From: an uncultured Muribaculaceae bacterium
GTDB taxonomy: Bacteria; Bacteroidota; Bacteroidia; Bacteroidales; Muribaculaceae
NCBI GenBank assembly: GCA_910578365.1
Contig: CAJTRC010000032.1
Location: 1-27,125 of the forward strand
Length of the DNA stretch: 27,125 bases
Direction: 5' to 3'
Position numbers and translations under genes: made by a program. The first letter of the stretch is position 1; the number at the start of each line of letters is the position of its first letter. Positions 1-7,756 of this stretch are shown piece by piece. The notes beneath the pieces are model-generated. The model was not told the origin of the DNA, ran no database searches, and worked only from the letters and a program-made list of their open reading frames with translations.

Positions 1-71
1 CGAGTGGAATGGTAATTTCTGTATCAACATTATTTTTTGAATTAATGGATTTTTAAAGTTACCCCCGCCTT

Positions 72-106
72 GGCGTTTCTTTTGCTGAATTGCTAAAAGA
101 TACGCC
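72..106. other. Imperfect inverted repeat (hairpin) beyond the 3' end of nadC
   Basis: Bases 72-85 pair with 92-106 around a six-base loop. The stem has 13 pairs, interrupted by one T-T mismatch (77/101) and one bulged base (94). It lies about 80 bases past the nadC stop codon on the minus strand. No T-run follows on either strand, so it is a weak candidate for an intrinsic terminator. It could be a transcript-end structure or a remnant of a repeat. The rest of bases 1-187 is AT-rich and shows no gene; a minus-strand TATTTTTG at 156-163 resembles a -7 element pointing off the left edge but lacks a -33 partner. Confidence 0.35.
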
Positions 107-187
107 ACCGGGAATTTAACATTTATTATTAAACACCCTCTTAAAGTCGGTTCGGCAAAAATATTATTTGTTGAATCGGCTCTTACA

Positions 188-1042
188 TTAAAATGCCTTG
201 AAACTCATGTCGAGGCCCTTTACCGAATGTGTAAGAGCTCCAACCGACACAAAGTCTACTCCACACTCGCCATAGGCACGGAGAGTATCGATGGTAATAC
301 CACCCGACGACTCTATTTCAACACCAGGATTAATAGCGCGAATCATTTCCACTGCAGCTTTGGTGCGCTCCGGAGTAAAGTTATCGAGCATTATGCGGTC
401 GACGCCGGCATCGAGAGCCTGACGGATTTCATCCTCATTACGAACCTCAAGCTCGATTTTCAGGCTCTTGCTATTCGCCTTGCAGTAATCCTTTGCGGCC
501 GATACAGCCTGAGGAATTCCACCGGCAAAGTCTACATGGTTATCCTTGATAAGAATCATGTCGAAAAGACCTATGCGATGATTCTCACCTCCACCGATTT
601 TCACCGCCATTTTCTCAAGCATGCGCATGCCCGGAGTAGTTTTTCGGGTATCAAGGACCTTACAGGACAAGCCTTCGAGCTGCGCCTGATATCTGGCAGT
701 AGTAGTGGCGATGCCGCTCATACGCTGCATAATATTAAGCATTACACGCTCTGTCTGCAAAAGCGAACGCACCTTGCCCTCCACTACAAAAGCGATGTCG
801 CCAGGGCGCACATGGCTGCCATCGTTGATATATACGGTCATTTTCAGCTCCGGGTCGAACTTGGCGAACACCTTGGCGGCAATTTCCACGCCTGCCAGTA
901 TGCCCTCTTCCTTTACTATCAGGCGCTGACGGCCTGTTTCATCAGCCGGAATTGTACTTAACGTAGTATGGTCACCATCGCCAACATCCTCTGCAAAAGC
1001 AAGATTGAGCAAATCATCTATAAGCTGATCGGTAGTTTTCAT
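188..1042 (-). CDS. nadC: Nicotinate-nucleotide pyrophosphorylase (quinolinate phosphoribosyltransferase)
   Basis: This cytosolic enzyme condenses quinolinate with phosphoribosyl pyrophosphate, releasing CO2 and pyrophosphate and giving nicotinate mononucleotide, the entry step to NAD from aspartate. The 284-residue product is full length for the family. The family motifs are visible in order: TRKTTPGMR at 132-140, GGGENHR at 150-156 and IKDNH at 165-169, followed by the alpha/beta barrel strands carrying LDN and SSGGI near the C-terminus. The ATG is supported by a consensus Bacteroidetes promoter on the minus strand at 1069-1100, so it is probably transcribed independently of the DUF2185 gene upstream on the same strand. 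No nadA or nadB lies in the window. The assignment is secure from motifs and length. Confidence 0.96.
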   Translation of the reverse strand: MKTTDQLIDDLLNLAFAEDVGDGDHTTLSTIPADETGRQRLIVKEEGILAGVEIAAKVFAKFDPELKMTVYINDGSHVRPGDIAFVVEGKVRSLLQTERVMLNIMQRMSGIATTTARYQAQLEGLSCKVLDTRKTTPGMRMLEKMAVKIGGGENHRIGLFDMILIKDNHVDFAGGIPQAVSAAKDYCKANSKSLKIELEVRNEDEIRQALDAGVDRIMLDNFTPERTKAAVEMIRAINPGVEIESSGGITIDTLRAYGECGVDFVSVGALTHSVKGLDMSFKAF

Positions 1043-1068
1043 ATATGTGTTATTTTAGTTTCTTGACG

Positions 1069-1100
1069 CAAAATTACTCATTTTTTCTTATTTTGGCAAA
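1069..1100 (-). promoter_or_regulatory. Predicted nadC promoter (Bacteroidetes type)
   Basis: On the minus strand the -7 element TAATTTTG occupies 1069-1076 and the -33 element TTTG occupies 1097-1100. The 20-base spacing matches the Bacteroidetes primary sigma factor consensus. The predicted transcript start falls about 20 bases before the nadC ATG. No Shine-Dalgarno sequence is evident, as is usual in this phylum. Confidence 0.75.
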
Positions 1101-1152
1101 TCGGCTAATAGCATATTCTTCAATATTGCAGTATGCTCCTGCCGGAGTACCC

Positions 1153-1515
1153 TCAAGACAAAGATTCTTCTTGAAACTCTCCATTTTCATCTCTTATATA
1201 GGCAGTACCATATGGAGCGTGTAACAACGGAACAATCTTAGAATCATATTGGCAGATAGTATTCAGCTTATAGATACCGCTATTCTCAGTCACCGACATA
1301 TATTCGTCACTTTCATCACCTGCGGTAAATCGCCATCCGCTGTCATATTCTTCAAACCAAGCTCCTTCTTTCGGCTTTTCGCGATACATATATCCGACCG
1401 GCATACCATCTACTGTAATTCTGTCAGTGGCTATACATCCGTCAGATGTTTCCCAATCTTTAAGTATAAGCTCGTTTTCTCGTCCGGTTTTGAAAAAGCA
1501 CTTTTTATTTTTCAT
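1153..1515 (-). CDS. Small DUF2185 / Imm33-like protein, possible orphan immunity protein
   Basis: The 120-residue product looks cytosolic, with no signal peptide or membrane segment. Its blocks VGYMYREKP (40-48), DSGWRFTAGDESDEYM (58-73), IYKLNTICQYD (81-91) and PYGTAYIRD (101-109) match my recollection of the DUF2185 family, which is grouped with the Imm33 immunity proteins of polymorphic toxin systems. Biochemical function is not known from sequence. The gene is visibly more AT-rich than its neighbours and uses AGA and ATA codons freely, which suggests recent acquisition. It sits alone between nadC and rlmH, with no toxin, Rhs or secretion gene nearby. No convincing promoter is seen upstream. 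Family assignment is moderately sure; the immunity role is inference. Confidence 0.8.
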   Translation of the reverse strand: MKNKKCFFKTGRENELILKDWETSDGCIATDRITVDGMPVGYMYREKPKEGAWFEEYDSGWRFTAGDESDEYMSVTENSGIYKLNTICQYDSKIVPLLHAPYGTAYIRDENGEFQEESLS

Positions 1516-1583
1516 TTATACTATTTCTGTTTTTGCTCTTAATATTATCTCGTTTTTTGCTGGCTTATATGCCGGAGAATTAT

Positions 1584-1591
1584 TAATTTTG
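1584..1591 (+). promoter_or_regulatory. Predicted -7 element for rlmH
   Basis: TAATTTTG matches the Bacteroidetes -7 consensus and ends 23 bases before the rlmH ATG. The nearest TTTG upstream is at 1556-1559, a 24-base spacing, which is longer than the usual 19-21, so the -33 part is doubtful. Confidence 0.45.
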
Positions 1592-1614
1592 TCCGACAAC
1601 AACAAAATAACAGC

Positions 1615-2088
1615 ATGAAGATACGATTAATCTGCATTGGCAGAAACCGCAACAGCCAACTCGAAGAACTCATAAAACAGTACTGCGCGAAGATTCCGCA
1701 CTACATGCCCTTCGAACTCACGGTAATACCCGATGTAAAGACCGGCAAAGGCATGGACAGCGAGCGCCAGAAGGTTCTGGAGGGTTCGCTGTTGCTACAA
1801 ATTGTAGGGTCTGCCGACCGCCTGGTTCTGTTCGACGAACGCGGACGCGAGTTCAGTTCGCGTGAGTATGCCGACTATATAGCCCGCCAGGCCCACAGCG
1901 TGAGCCGCAACCTTTGTTTTGTTATCGGGGGGCCTTACGGCTTTTCTAAGGAGGTGTACGAGCGAGCCGACGACAAGCTGTCGCTGTCGCGCATGACATT
2001 CTCTCACGAGATGGTGCGCCTGTTCGCTGTCGAACAGATATACAGAGCCATGACCATATTACGCGGCGAGCCCTATCACCACGACTAA
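1615..2088 (+). CDS. rlmH: 23S rRNA pseudouridine-1915 N3-methyltransferase
   Basis: RlmH is a SPOUT-class, SAM-dependent methyltransferase that modifies pseudouridine 1915 in helix 69 of 23S rRNA on assembled 70S ribosomes. At 157 residues it is the standard length. The N-terminus MKIRLICIGR, the glycine-rich FVIGGPYGFS segment of the knotted SAM site, LSLSRMTFSHEMVRLFAVEQIYRA and the terminal YHHD tail are all characteristic. A -7 promoter element lies just upstream. Its stop codon overlaps the stop of the convergent HAD gene by four bases (2085-2088), leaving no room for a separate terminator. The assignment is secure. Confidence 0.97.
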   Translation: MKIRLICIGRNRNSQLEELIKQYCAKIPHYMPFELTVIPDVKTGKGMDSERQKVLEGSLLLQIVGSADRLVLFDERGREFSSREYADYIARQAHSVSRNLCFVIGGPYGFSKEVYERADDKLSLSRMTFSHEMVRLFAVEQIYRAMTILRGEPYHHD

Positions 2089-2726
2089 TCGAACAGCCCC
2101 AAAAGGTCGGCGGCGCTTACATCGTTTGTATTGTTTACAGCCAAGTCAACCAGCGGGGCAATATCGCTGTAGGCGTTTGTAGTGGCCACACCCACTACCT
2201 TGCCTCCGGCACGGCGTCCGGCCTCTATGCCGGCGAATGAATCCTCGAACACCACAGAATCCTCGGGGCGGCAGCCAAGGCGTTCTGCTGCCTTGCGGTA
2301 GCCTTCGGGGTCGGGCTTCGACTTCTCTACATCGGCATCGGTCAGCACCACATCCATCAGTTTCTCTATCTGCGGAAGCCGTGCAAAGAGTTTTTGCATT
2401 TTAGGCAGGTTGCTGCTTGTGACTATAGCTGTGGCAAAACCGGCGGCCCGCAGGCCCTCTATCATGTCGCAGATACCTGGAAATAGTTCCGCTTCCATTT
2501 CGGCTTCGAACTTTACCAGCAGTGAGTTTATATGCTCGCGAACTTCCATATCAGGGAAGTATGTTTCAAATATTTTAGGCAATGTGCTGCCTTTGATTAC
2601 CTTGGCGAAGTTTTCCACGCCCGTGGGATATAGACGGTCCATATCGTTCCAGAACACGGTATACAGGCTTTCGCTGTCGATTATCACACCATCAAGGTCA
2701 AACAGTACTGCTCGTTTTGTAGTCAT
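2085..2726 (-). CDS. HAD-superfamily hydrolase (beta-phosphoglucomutase/phosphatase-like)
   Basis: This is a 213-residue soluble HAD subfamily I protein. Motif I is FDLDGV with the nucleophile D10 and acid D12. Motif II is the TSS at 103-105, motif III is K137 within SKPDP, and motif IV is the acidic pair E161-D162 in VFEDSFAGIEAG. The helical cap between residues of about 20 and 90 is typical of sugar-phosphate phosphatases and beta-phosphoglucomutases, so the substrate is probably a small phosphorylated sugar or metabolite but cannot be read from sequence. It is the last gene of the minus-strand cluster, three bases after the glycosyltransferase gene, which fits a role in sugar metabolism. 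Confidence 0.9.
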   Translation of the reverse strand: MTTKRAVLFDLDGVIIDSESLYTVFWNDMDRLYPTGVENFAKVIKGSTLPKIFETYFPDMEVREHINSLLVKFEAEMEAELFPGICDMIEGLRAAGFATAIVTSSNLPKMQKLFARLPQIEKLMDVVLTDADVEKSKPDPEGYRKAAERLGCRPEDSVVFEDSFAGIEAGRRAGGKVVGVATTNAYSDIAPLVDLAVNNTNDVSAADLLGLFD

Positions 2727-2729
2727 ATA

Positions 2730-3677
2730 TCAATTCATCAGTTTTGCGACCGACAGCAATGGTCGTCGGCCAAGATACGATAGTAATATTCCTATTTTGT
2801 TTTTCAGACGCACCCGCCGGTTGAAAAGCGATGCCAGACGATATTGACGTATCTGCCGCCAGCATTGTTCTGTCAAAGCCTGTCCGGCATCATTAAGCGA
2901 TGCGAGTATAAATACATTAAAGTTTGCGCTCAGCTTGCGGTCGCGGGCTGCAGGCAGCAGACACGGCTCATTAGCGGCCACATACTTTTCTATGGCATCT
3001 GTGGCTCGCAGCGAATCGGCCCGGCTCGGCGTCCATGAGTTAAGAAAACTGGCCGGATTGTGGCGGTAAAAATACACCGGAGTATCAATCACCGCTATAA
3101 GTCCGGCTCGCAGATACAGGCGGCAACTGAGTTCAAGGTCTTCGTAGCGCATGGTTTCGTCGAAAGGCTCCTCCACAAGCAAGCGGCGATGCACCAGCAT
3201 GGCCCATGGCGAATTGTGTCCCCCACGCTGATAAAGTGTACGGGCCGCATAGTCCACCGCCCCGTATTCTTTTATGCCAAAGCCGTCCGATGCCGCCGCG
3301 CGGTGTCTGTCGGCTGCAGCGGTGCCGATTATCACCGGAGCCTTGGTGCGCCGTTCAGTGGCGGCAAAAGCGTTCAGTGCCCCGAGCAGCAGGCAGTCGT
3401 CGGCATCGACAAAGCATACGAACTCGCCGCGCGCCATGCCCACGCCTAAATTCCTGGCCGACGAAACTCCGCCGTTAGCCTTGCCGAACACTCTCACAAA
3501 AGGGTATCTGCCGGCATATCCGGCAAGTATTGCCGCAGTGCCGTCGGTGCTTCCGTCGTCAACTGCCAGAAGCTCAAAATCGACGCCCCGCTGAGCCACG
3601 ATGCTGTCGAGGCATTCACGGAGCAGTGTGCCTCCATCGGCAGCTCCGTTATATACCGGCACAATTACCGAAATCAT
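2730..3677 (-). CDS. Family 2 glycosyltransferase
   Basis: The 315-residue protein has the GT-A fold of GT2 enzymes. It shows the start ISVIVPVYNG, the nucleotide-binding VDDGSTDGT (39-47), NGGVSSARNLG (68-78), the metal-binding FVDADD (89-94) and a YEDLELSCR block that fits the catalytic acidic region. No membrane segment is apparent, so it probably works at the cytoplasmic face on a nucleotide sugar; acceptor and sugar are unknown. The start overlaps the stop of the upstream GHL10 gene by four bases, pointing to translational coupling. Only one glycosyltransferase is present, with no O-antigen or capsule transport genes, so this is not an evident polysaccharide locus. Confidence 0.92.
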   Translation of the reverse strand: MISVIVPVYNGAADGGTLLRECLDSIVAQRGVDFELLAVDDGSTDGTAAILAGYAGRYPFVRVFGKANGGVSSARNLGVGMARGEFVCFVDADDCLLLGALNAFAATERRTKAPVIIGTAAADRHRAAASDGFGIKEYGAVDYAARTLYQRGGHNSPWAMLVHRRLLVEEPFDETMRYEDLELSCRLYLRAGLIAVIDTPVYFYRHNPASFLNSWTPSRADSLRATDAIEKYVAANEPCLLPAARDRKLSANFNVFILASLNDAGQALTEQCWRQIRQYRLASLFNRRVRLKNKIGILLSYLGRRPLLSVAKLMN

Positions 3678-5128
3678 TTTACTCTCACTTTTGCCGAGGA
3701 TTCGGATTCAATATTCACCCTGTTGAGGGCCGTAACAATATATACTCCCGGGGTAGCTATTTTCAGTTCGCGTGAGTTGGTCACGGCCACTATGGCCGAA
3801 GCATCATCGAGGTTCACTTTCTTATCCGTGTCAAAGCGGTACACCACAAAGCGCACGGCGTCATTCACACTACGGCTTGCTTTCGGAACATCCCAGCGTA
3901 GTATTCCTGACGACACACGCACCGAGGCCGGCGCAGAAGGCTTGTCGGCGCACAGCCATGTATATTCAGGTACGATTGCCACCGACTTATGCAGCTCGGT
4001 ACGCAGGCGGTCGGCCACCCCCTTGTAATTATCGCTTATGCTATATGCCGGCCACCAGCACACTCCCTGTATATTCGGCGCCATACGGCAGGCCTGAAGC
4101 TTTGATTTAAGCTGGTCGGCTTCGCCACCCAAGTCCGGTTTGTCCATGCTGCGGTTCACATCCTGGCCTATATACAGATGGCACGACGATACATTCTCGT
4201 TCCACCAGTTCACCAGTACATCGTAATCGGCCAGACGGTGTCCGCGCTCCCAGTAGAGTTGCGGAATCAGATAGTCGACCCATCCTCGTTCGGCCCACAG
4301 CAGCACATCGGCATAAAGGGCATCGTAGTTTTCCAGCCCGGCTGTTTCGCTGCCTCGGCTGTCACTTTTTTTATTGCGCCATATTCCAAAAGGACTTACG
4401 CCGAAGCGTACCCACGGCTTCAGACCATGTATGGCGCCATACACAGCTTCTATCAGCCGGTCGACGTTGCTGCGGCGCCAGTCGGCACGCTTCATTTTGC
4501 CTCCGTACTTGCGATAGCTGGCGTTGTCGGGAAACTCGGTTTTGCCCGGATAGGGGTAAAAATAGTCGTCGAAGTGTATGCCGTCCACATCGTAGCGCTT
4601 CACTATATCGCTTACAACCTGCACAATGAAATCGCGGTTGGCCGGCAGTCCCGGGTCGAAATACAGTTTGCCTTCGTAGCGCAGAAATCGCTCGGGGTGC
4701 TTATGGTACAGGTGATTCTTAGGCAAAGTCTGCTTGGCTGCGCTTGTAACCCTGTACGGGTTCAACCACGCATGCAGTTCCATACCCCGTGCATGTGTTT
4801 GTTCAATCATATACTGCAGGGGGTCCCAAAACGGCACCGGAGCTTTGCCGCCGACAGTGAGGAATCGGCTCCACGGCTCGAGCTCCGACGGATAAAAGGC
4901 ATCGGCCTGGGGCCTTACCTGAAAAAACACGGCGTTGACGCCTGCGCTGTGCAGTTTGTCGAGTTGCAAGCTGAGGTATTTTTTACATTCCTCAGCCGAC
5001 ATTTTGGCATATTCGCCACGATAGATAGTGTTGAGCCACGCTCCGCGGAACTCCCGTTTGGGCTCTTGCGCCATAACGGTCCATGCCGCAGCCATAAGCC
5101 CCAGCAGGATCATGTATATTTTTTTCAT
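3674..5128 (-). CDS. Exported glycoside-hydrolase-like GHL10 (DUF187) protein
   Basis: The 484-residue product begins with a signal peptide of about 20 residues (KK, hydrophobic core, cleavage near VMA-Q), so it acts in the periplasm or at the outer membrane; there is no lipobox. A TIM-barrel region from about 25 to 380 contains FRGAWLNT (27-34), VFFQVRPQADAFYPS, ELHAWLNPYRV and VDGIHFDDYFYPYP (181-194), all typical of the GHL10/DUF187 family. The tail from about 395 to 484 looks like a fibronectin III-type beta domain. Family members are thought to act on glycans, possibly peptidoglycan, but the substrate here is unknown. It overlaps the genes on both sides by four bases. Confidence 0.9.
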   Translation of the reverse strand: MKKIYMILLGLMAAAWTVMAQEPKREFRGAWLNTIYRGEYAKMSAEECKKYLSLQLDKLHSAGVNAVFFQVRPQADAFYPSELEPWSRFLTVGGKAPVPFWDPLQYMIEQTHARGMELHAWLNPYRVTSAAKQTLPKNHLYHKHPERFLRYEGKLYFDPGLPANRDFIVQVVSDIVKRYDVDGIHFDDYFYPYPGKTEFPDNASYRKYGGKMKRADWRRSNVDRLIEAVYGAIHGLKPWVRFGVSPFGIWRNKKSDSRGSETAGLENYDALYADVLLWAERGWVDYLIPQLYWERGHRLADYDVLVNWWNENVSSCHLYIGQDVNRSMDKPDLGGEADQLKSKLQACRMAPNIQGVCWWPAYSISDNYKGVADRLRTELHKSVAIVPEYTWLCADKPSAPASVRVSSGILRWDVPKASRSVNDAVRFVVYRFDTDKKVNLDDASAIVAVTNSRELKIATPGVYIVTALNRVNIESESSAKVRVK

Positions 5129-5697
5129 TGCTTTATATCGTTTTCGAGTGTATTCACAAGCTGACGCGCTATGCGGTTGTTCACCCGCTGTTTATACAAG
5201 CCTATCACTCCGCCTAACACTCCGCCGATACAGGCGCTTACAAACACGTCGGGTTCGCCCAGCAGCCATATTTCATACAGCAGCGGCGCCACAATAAGAA
5301 TACCAAGCAGATACCCTACCCGTTTCACCCACATCTGCCGGCGCAGTACTTTCACAGCATGCGACATCGCATCGACAATTGGCAAATCGGTATAATCAAT
5401 ATTTGAGATAAATCTCGAGAAATGCAGGTTTACCACACCCAGCGCCACACCTACAAGACCATAAGCTATGCCTACCCACAGCGGCAGGTCGATCCACACC
5501 AGCAACGGAGCCAGCAGCGGCAACAGAAAGCCCAACAGGGCCTGGGTACGGTAGCGCCGTCCAAGACGCTGCTGCAGGCTCTGCGATTTGCTTATGGCAA
5601 GTTTCTGGGCCATGCCTATGGTCCGCTCGTCGAGTTCGTCGACCTTGCGGTTCAGCATCTGCCAGTTTCGTTTTATATCTTCCGGATTAAATTCCAT
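5125..5697 (-). CDS. Four-TM membrane protein, candidate anti-sigma partner
   Basis: I do not recognise a named family for this 190-residue protein. Residues 1-50 are charged and predicted cytosolic, with a coiled-coil-like stretch at 10-45. Four hydrophobic segments follow at about 52-69, 73-93, 126-146 and 149-168, and the tail is basic. The gene starts 31 bases after the stop of the sigma-factor gene and overlaps the GHL10 gene by four bases. A small membrane protein with a cytosolic N-terminus immediately after an ECF sigma gene is the usual position of an anti-sigma factor, so I infer that it holds the sigma factor at the membrane. No zinc anti-sigma motif (HxxxCxxC) is present, so this is only a proposal. 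Confidence 0.75.
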   Translation of the reverse strand: MEFNPEDIKRNWQMLNRKVDELDERTIGMAQKLAISKSQSLQQRLGRRYRTQALLGFLLPLLAPLLVWIDLPLWVGIAYGLVGVALGVVNLHFSRFISNIDYTDLPIVDAMSHAVKVLRRQMWVKRVGYLLGILIVAPLLYEIWLLGEPDVFVSACIGGVLGGVIGLYKQRVNNRIARQLVNTLENDIKQ

Positions 5698-5728
5698 AAT
5701 TACTACTTTAAAATTTAGCGGTTTACAG

Positions 5729-6238
5729 TCAGTCGCCTGAAAACTCGCGGCCTAAATTCATAAGCTTTTCCTTTATACGGTGAAGGCGTACAGCCACATT
5801 ACTCTTACTCAAGCCGGTAATCTTCGATATTTCGTCATAGCTGTGTTCGTCGAGCCACAAGGTAATGATTGCCTTTTCGAGAGGTTCAAGCCTGGCGAGC
5901 ATTTGCTGGAATTGCCTGTAGCGCTCGGCATCGAACTCGCCCTCGCCTGTATAAGGCAAATCGGCAGCAGTATCGAGCGACAACGACATACTGTGGCGAT
6001 TGTTGCGCCGCAGCCATGTGATACAGGTATTTATGGCTGTACGATAAATCCATGTCGAAAGCGAAGCCTCGCCGCGGAAACTGTCGAGTCCCTGCCAGAG
6101 ATTGATACACACCTCCTGATACAGGTCGTCGAACGGCGCATTCTCCGACGCATATATATAACACACCTTCACCACAACGCGATTATAGCGCTGCAGCAGC
6201 TCGGTATAACGTTGCTGGCGGAGATTCTGATTGGCCAT
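5729..6238 (-). CDS. ECF-type sigma-70 family RNA polymerase sigma factor
   Basis: The 169-residue protein has only the two ECF domains. Sigma region 2 spans about 12-80, with FDDLYQEVCINLW and FRGEASLSTWIYRTAIN (54-70). Region 4 spans about 107-160, with the helix-turn-helix YDEISKITGLSKSNVAVRLHRIKEKL. It should direct RNA polymerase to a small set of promoters, probably including its own operon. It is the first gene of the minus-strand cluster with the membrane protein, GHL10 protein, glycosyltransferase and HAD phosphatase, which suggests control of an envelope function. No primary-sigma promoter is seen before its ATG, compatible with autoregulation but not proof of it. Confidence 0.94.
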   Translation of the reverse strand: MANQNLRQQRYTELLQRYNRVVVKVCYIYASENAPFDDLYQEVCINLWQGLDSFRGEASLSTWIYRTAINTCITWLRRNNRHSMSLSLDTAADLPYTGEGEFDAERYRQFQQMLARLEPLEKAIITLWLDEHSYDEISKITGLSKSNVAVRLHRIKEKLMNLGREFSGD

Positions 6239-6306
6239 ACTATATTTATTGACGGAATAATGAAAGAAATATTACATCCACTGACTAATTTTTGCAAAAC
6301 TTTCAT

Positions 6307-6314
6307 TAACTTTG
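6307..6314 (+). promoter_or_regulatory. Predicted -7 element for the pyrB operon
   Basis: TAACTTTG fits the Bacteroidetes -7 consensus and would start transcription about 50 bases before the pyrB ATG. The only TTTG nearby (6291-6294) is 12 bases away, too close for a normal -33 element, so either the -33 is weak or another factor helps. Confidence 0.45.
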
Positions 6315-6369
6315 TAGCACATTTTAATAAACAAGCTCTTAGTATCGGCCACTAACGCCAATCATCGTT

Positions 6370-7290
6370 ATGAATAAAAACAGTCTTGTATCAATATCCG
6401 ACATTTCACGCGATGAAATGCTTGATCTGCTGCGGCGTGCGCGCTATTTCGAGGAAAACCCCAACAGCAAAATCCTCGACGGCAAAATCGTAGCAACATT
6501 ATTTTTCGAGCCTTCAACACGTACACGCCTAAGTTTCGAAACTGCTGTCAACCGACTCGGAGGCAGAGTTATAGGCTTCTCCGACGCTTCTACCACAAGC
6601 TCGTCAAAGGGCGAAACCCTCAAGGACACCATCAAGATGGTTTCGAACTACGTCGACCTTATTGTAATGCGCCACTACCTCGAAGGAGCTGCCAGATATG
6701 CCACCGAAGTAACCGACGTACCTGTAATCAACGCAGGCGACGGTGCCAACCAGCACCCCTCGCAGACTATGCTCGACCTGTACTCGATACTAAAAACCCA
6801 GGGCACTCTCGAAAACCTCACCATAACCATGGTGGGCGACCTCAAATACGGACGCACCGTACACTCGCTGCTCATGGCAATGCAGTACTTCAACCCTACG
6901 TTCAACTTTGTAGCATGTCCGGAACTGCGCATGCCACAGGAATACAAGGACTTCTGCAACGAACATGGCATACGGTACAACGAAACCACCGAGTTCGCCC
7001 CAGAGGTGATAAACTCAAGCGACATCATTTACATGACACGTGTACAGCGTGAACGGTTCTCCGACATAATGGAATATGAAAGGGTAAAAGACCGCTATAC
7101 ACTGCATAACGAAATGCTGGCCGACTCAAAACCCACTCTGCGGATACTACACCCGCTGCCACGTGTGAACGAAATCGACCGCGATGTCGACGACAACCCC
7201 AAAGCTTACTATTTCGACCAGGCCCGCAACGGACTCTTTGCCCGACAGGCCATCATAACACGCGCATTAGGCATCGACCCCGAAAAGTAA
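6370..7290 (+). CDS. pyrB: Aspartate carbamoyltransferase catalytic subunit
   Basis: PyrB joins carbamoyl phosphate and aspartate to make carbamoyl aspartate, the committed step of pyrimidine synthesis. The 306-residue protein shows the carbamoyl-phosphate loop STRTRLSFE (49-57), the mobile SSSKGET loop (K80), the HPSQ motif (129-132) and HPLPR (261-265). The regulatory subunit gene pyrI starts four bases after its stop codon, so the enzyme is very likely the class B dodecamer with allosteric nucleotide control. It heads a tightly packed seven-gene run. Length, motifs and the pyrI partner make the call secure. Confidence 0.98.
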   Translation: MNKNSLVSISDISRDEMLDLLRRARYFEENPNSKILDGKIVATLFFEPSTRTRLSFETAVNRLGGRVIGFSDASTTSSSKGETLKDTIKMVSNYVDLIVMRHYLEGAARYATEVTDVPVINAGDGANQHPSQTMLDLYSILKTQGTLENLTITMVGDLKYGRTVHSLLMAMQYFNPTFNFVACPELRMPQEYKDFCNEHGIRYNETTEFAPEVINSSDIIYMTRVQRERFSDIMEYERVKDRYTLHNEMLADSKPTLRILHPLPRVNEIDRDVDDNPKAYYFDQARNGLFARQAIITRALGIDPEK

Positions 7291-7294
7291 CACT

Positions 7295-7756
7295 ATGACT
7301 ACCGACAAAAAAGAACTCGCCGTAGCAGCACTCCGCAACGGCACCGTTATAGACCGTATCCCTTCGCCGGCTCTGTTCAAGGCCGTCGAACTTCTTGGCA
7401 TCGCAGGCATGGACACAAATGTGACCATAGGCAACAACCTCGACAGCAAAAAAATCGGCAAAAAAGGAATTATCAAAGTAGCCGACGTAGAATTTCCCGA
7501 GGCCGTGCTCAACCGCATAGCTCTGATTGCCCCGGAGGCCGTGGTGAATACTATCCGCGACTTCAACGTTACCGCCAAACGCCCCGTGGAGCTTCCCGAC
7601 TGCATTGTGGGCATTGTACGCTGCGGAAACCCAAAATGCATCAGCAACAACGAGCCGATGCTCACCAAGTTCCATGTAGTGAACCGCAATCCGGTGCTTA
7701 TCCGCTGCCATTACTGCAACCATACTGTCGAAGGCAACAAAGCCCAGATTCGATGA
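7295..7756 (+). CDS. pyrI: Aspartate carbamoyltransferase regulatory subunit
   Basis: PyrI binds CTP/ATP and tunes PyrB activity. The 153-residue protein has an N-terminal allosteric domain (about 1-100) and a C-terminal zinc domain. The four zinc ligands are present as C110 and C115 (RCGNPKC) and C138 and C141 (RCHYC). KELAVAALRNGTVIDRIP and the G-K-K-G-I-I-K segment match the nucleotide-binding domain of known PyrI. Its stop codon overlaps the ATG of the flavin reductase gene (ATGA at 7753-7756), which indicates coupled translation. Confidence 0.98.
   Translation: MTTDKKELAVAALRNGTVIDRIPSPALFKAVELLGIAGMDTNVTIGNNLDSKKIGKKGIIKVADVEFPEAVLNRIALIAPEAVVNTIRDFNVTAKRPVELPDCIVGIVRCGNPKCISNNEPMLTKFHVVNRNPVLIRCHYCNHTVEGNKAQIR

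Noticed and set aside
4178..5164. Long plus-strand open frame (328 codons) opposite the GHL10 gene
   Set aside because: The GHL10 frame on the minus strand has a signal peptide and conserved motifs; the plus-strand frame has none.
7636..7752. N-terminal extension of the flavin reductase through pyrI
   Set aside because: The extra 39 codons are out-of-frame pyrI sequence; the ATG at 7753 overlaps the pyrI stop and starts the family similarity.
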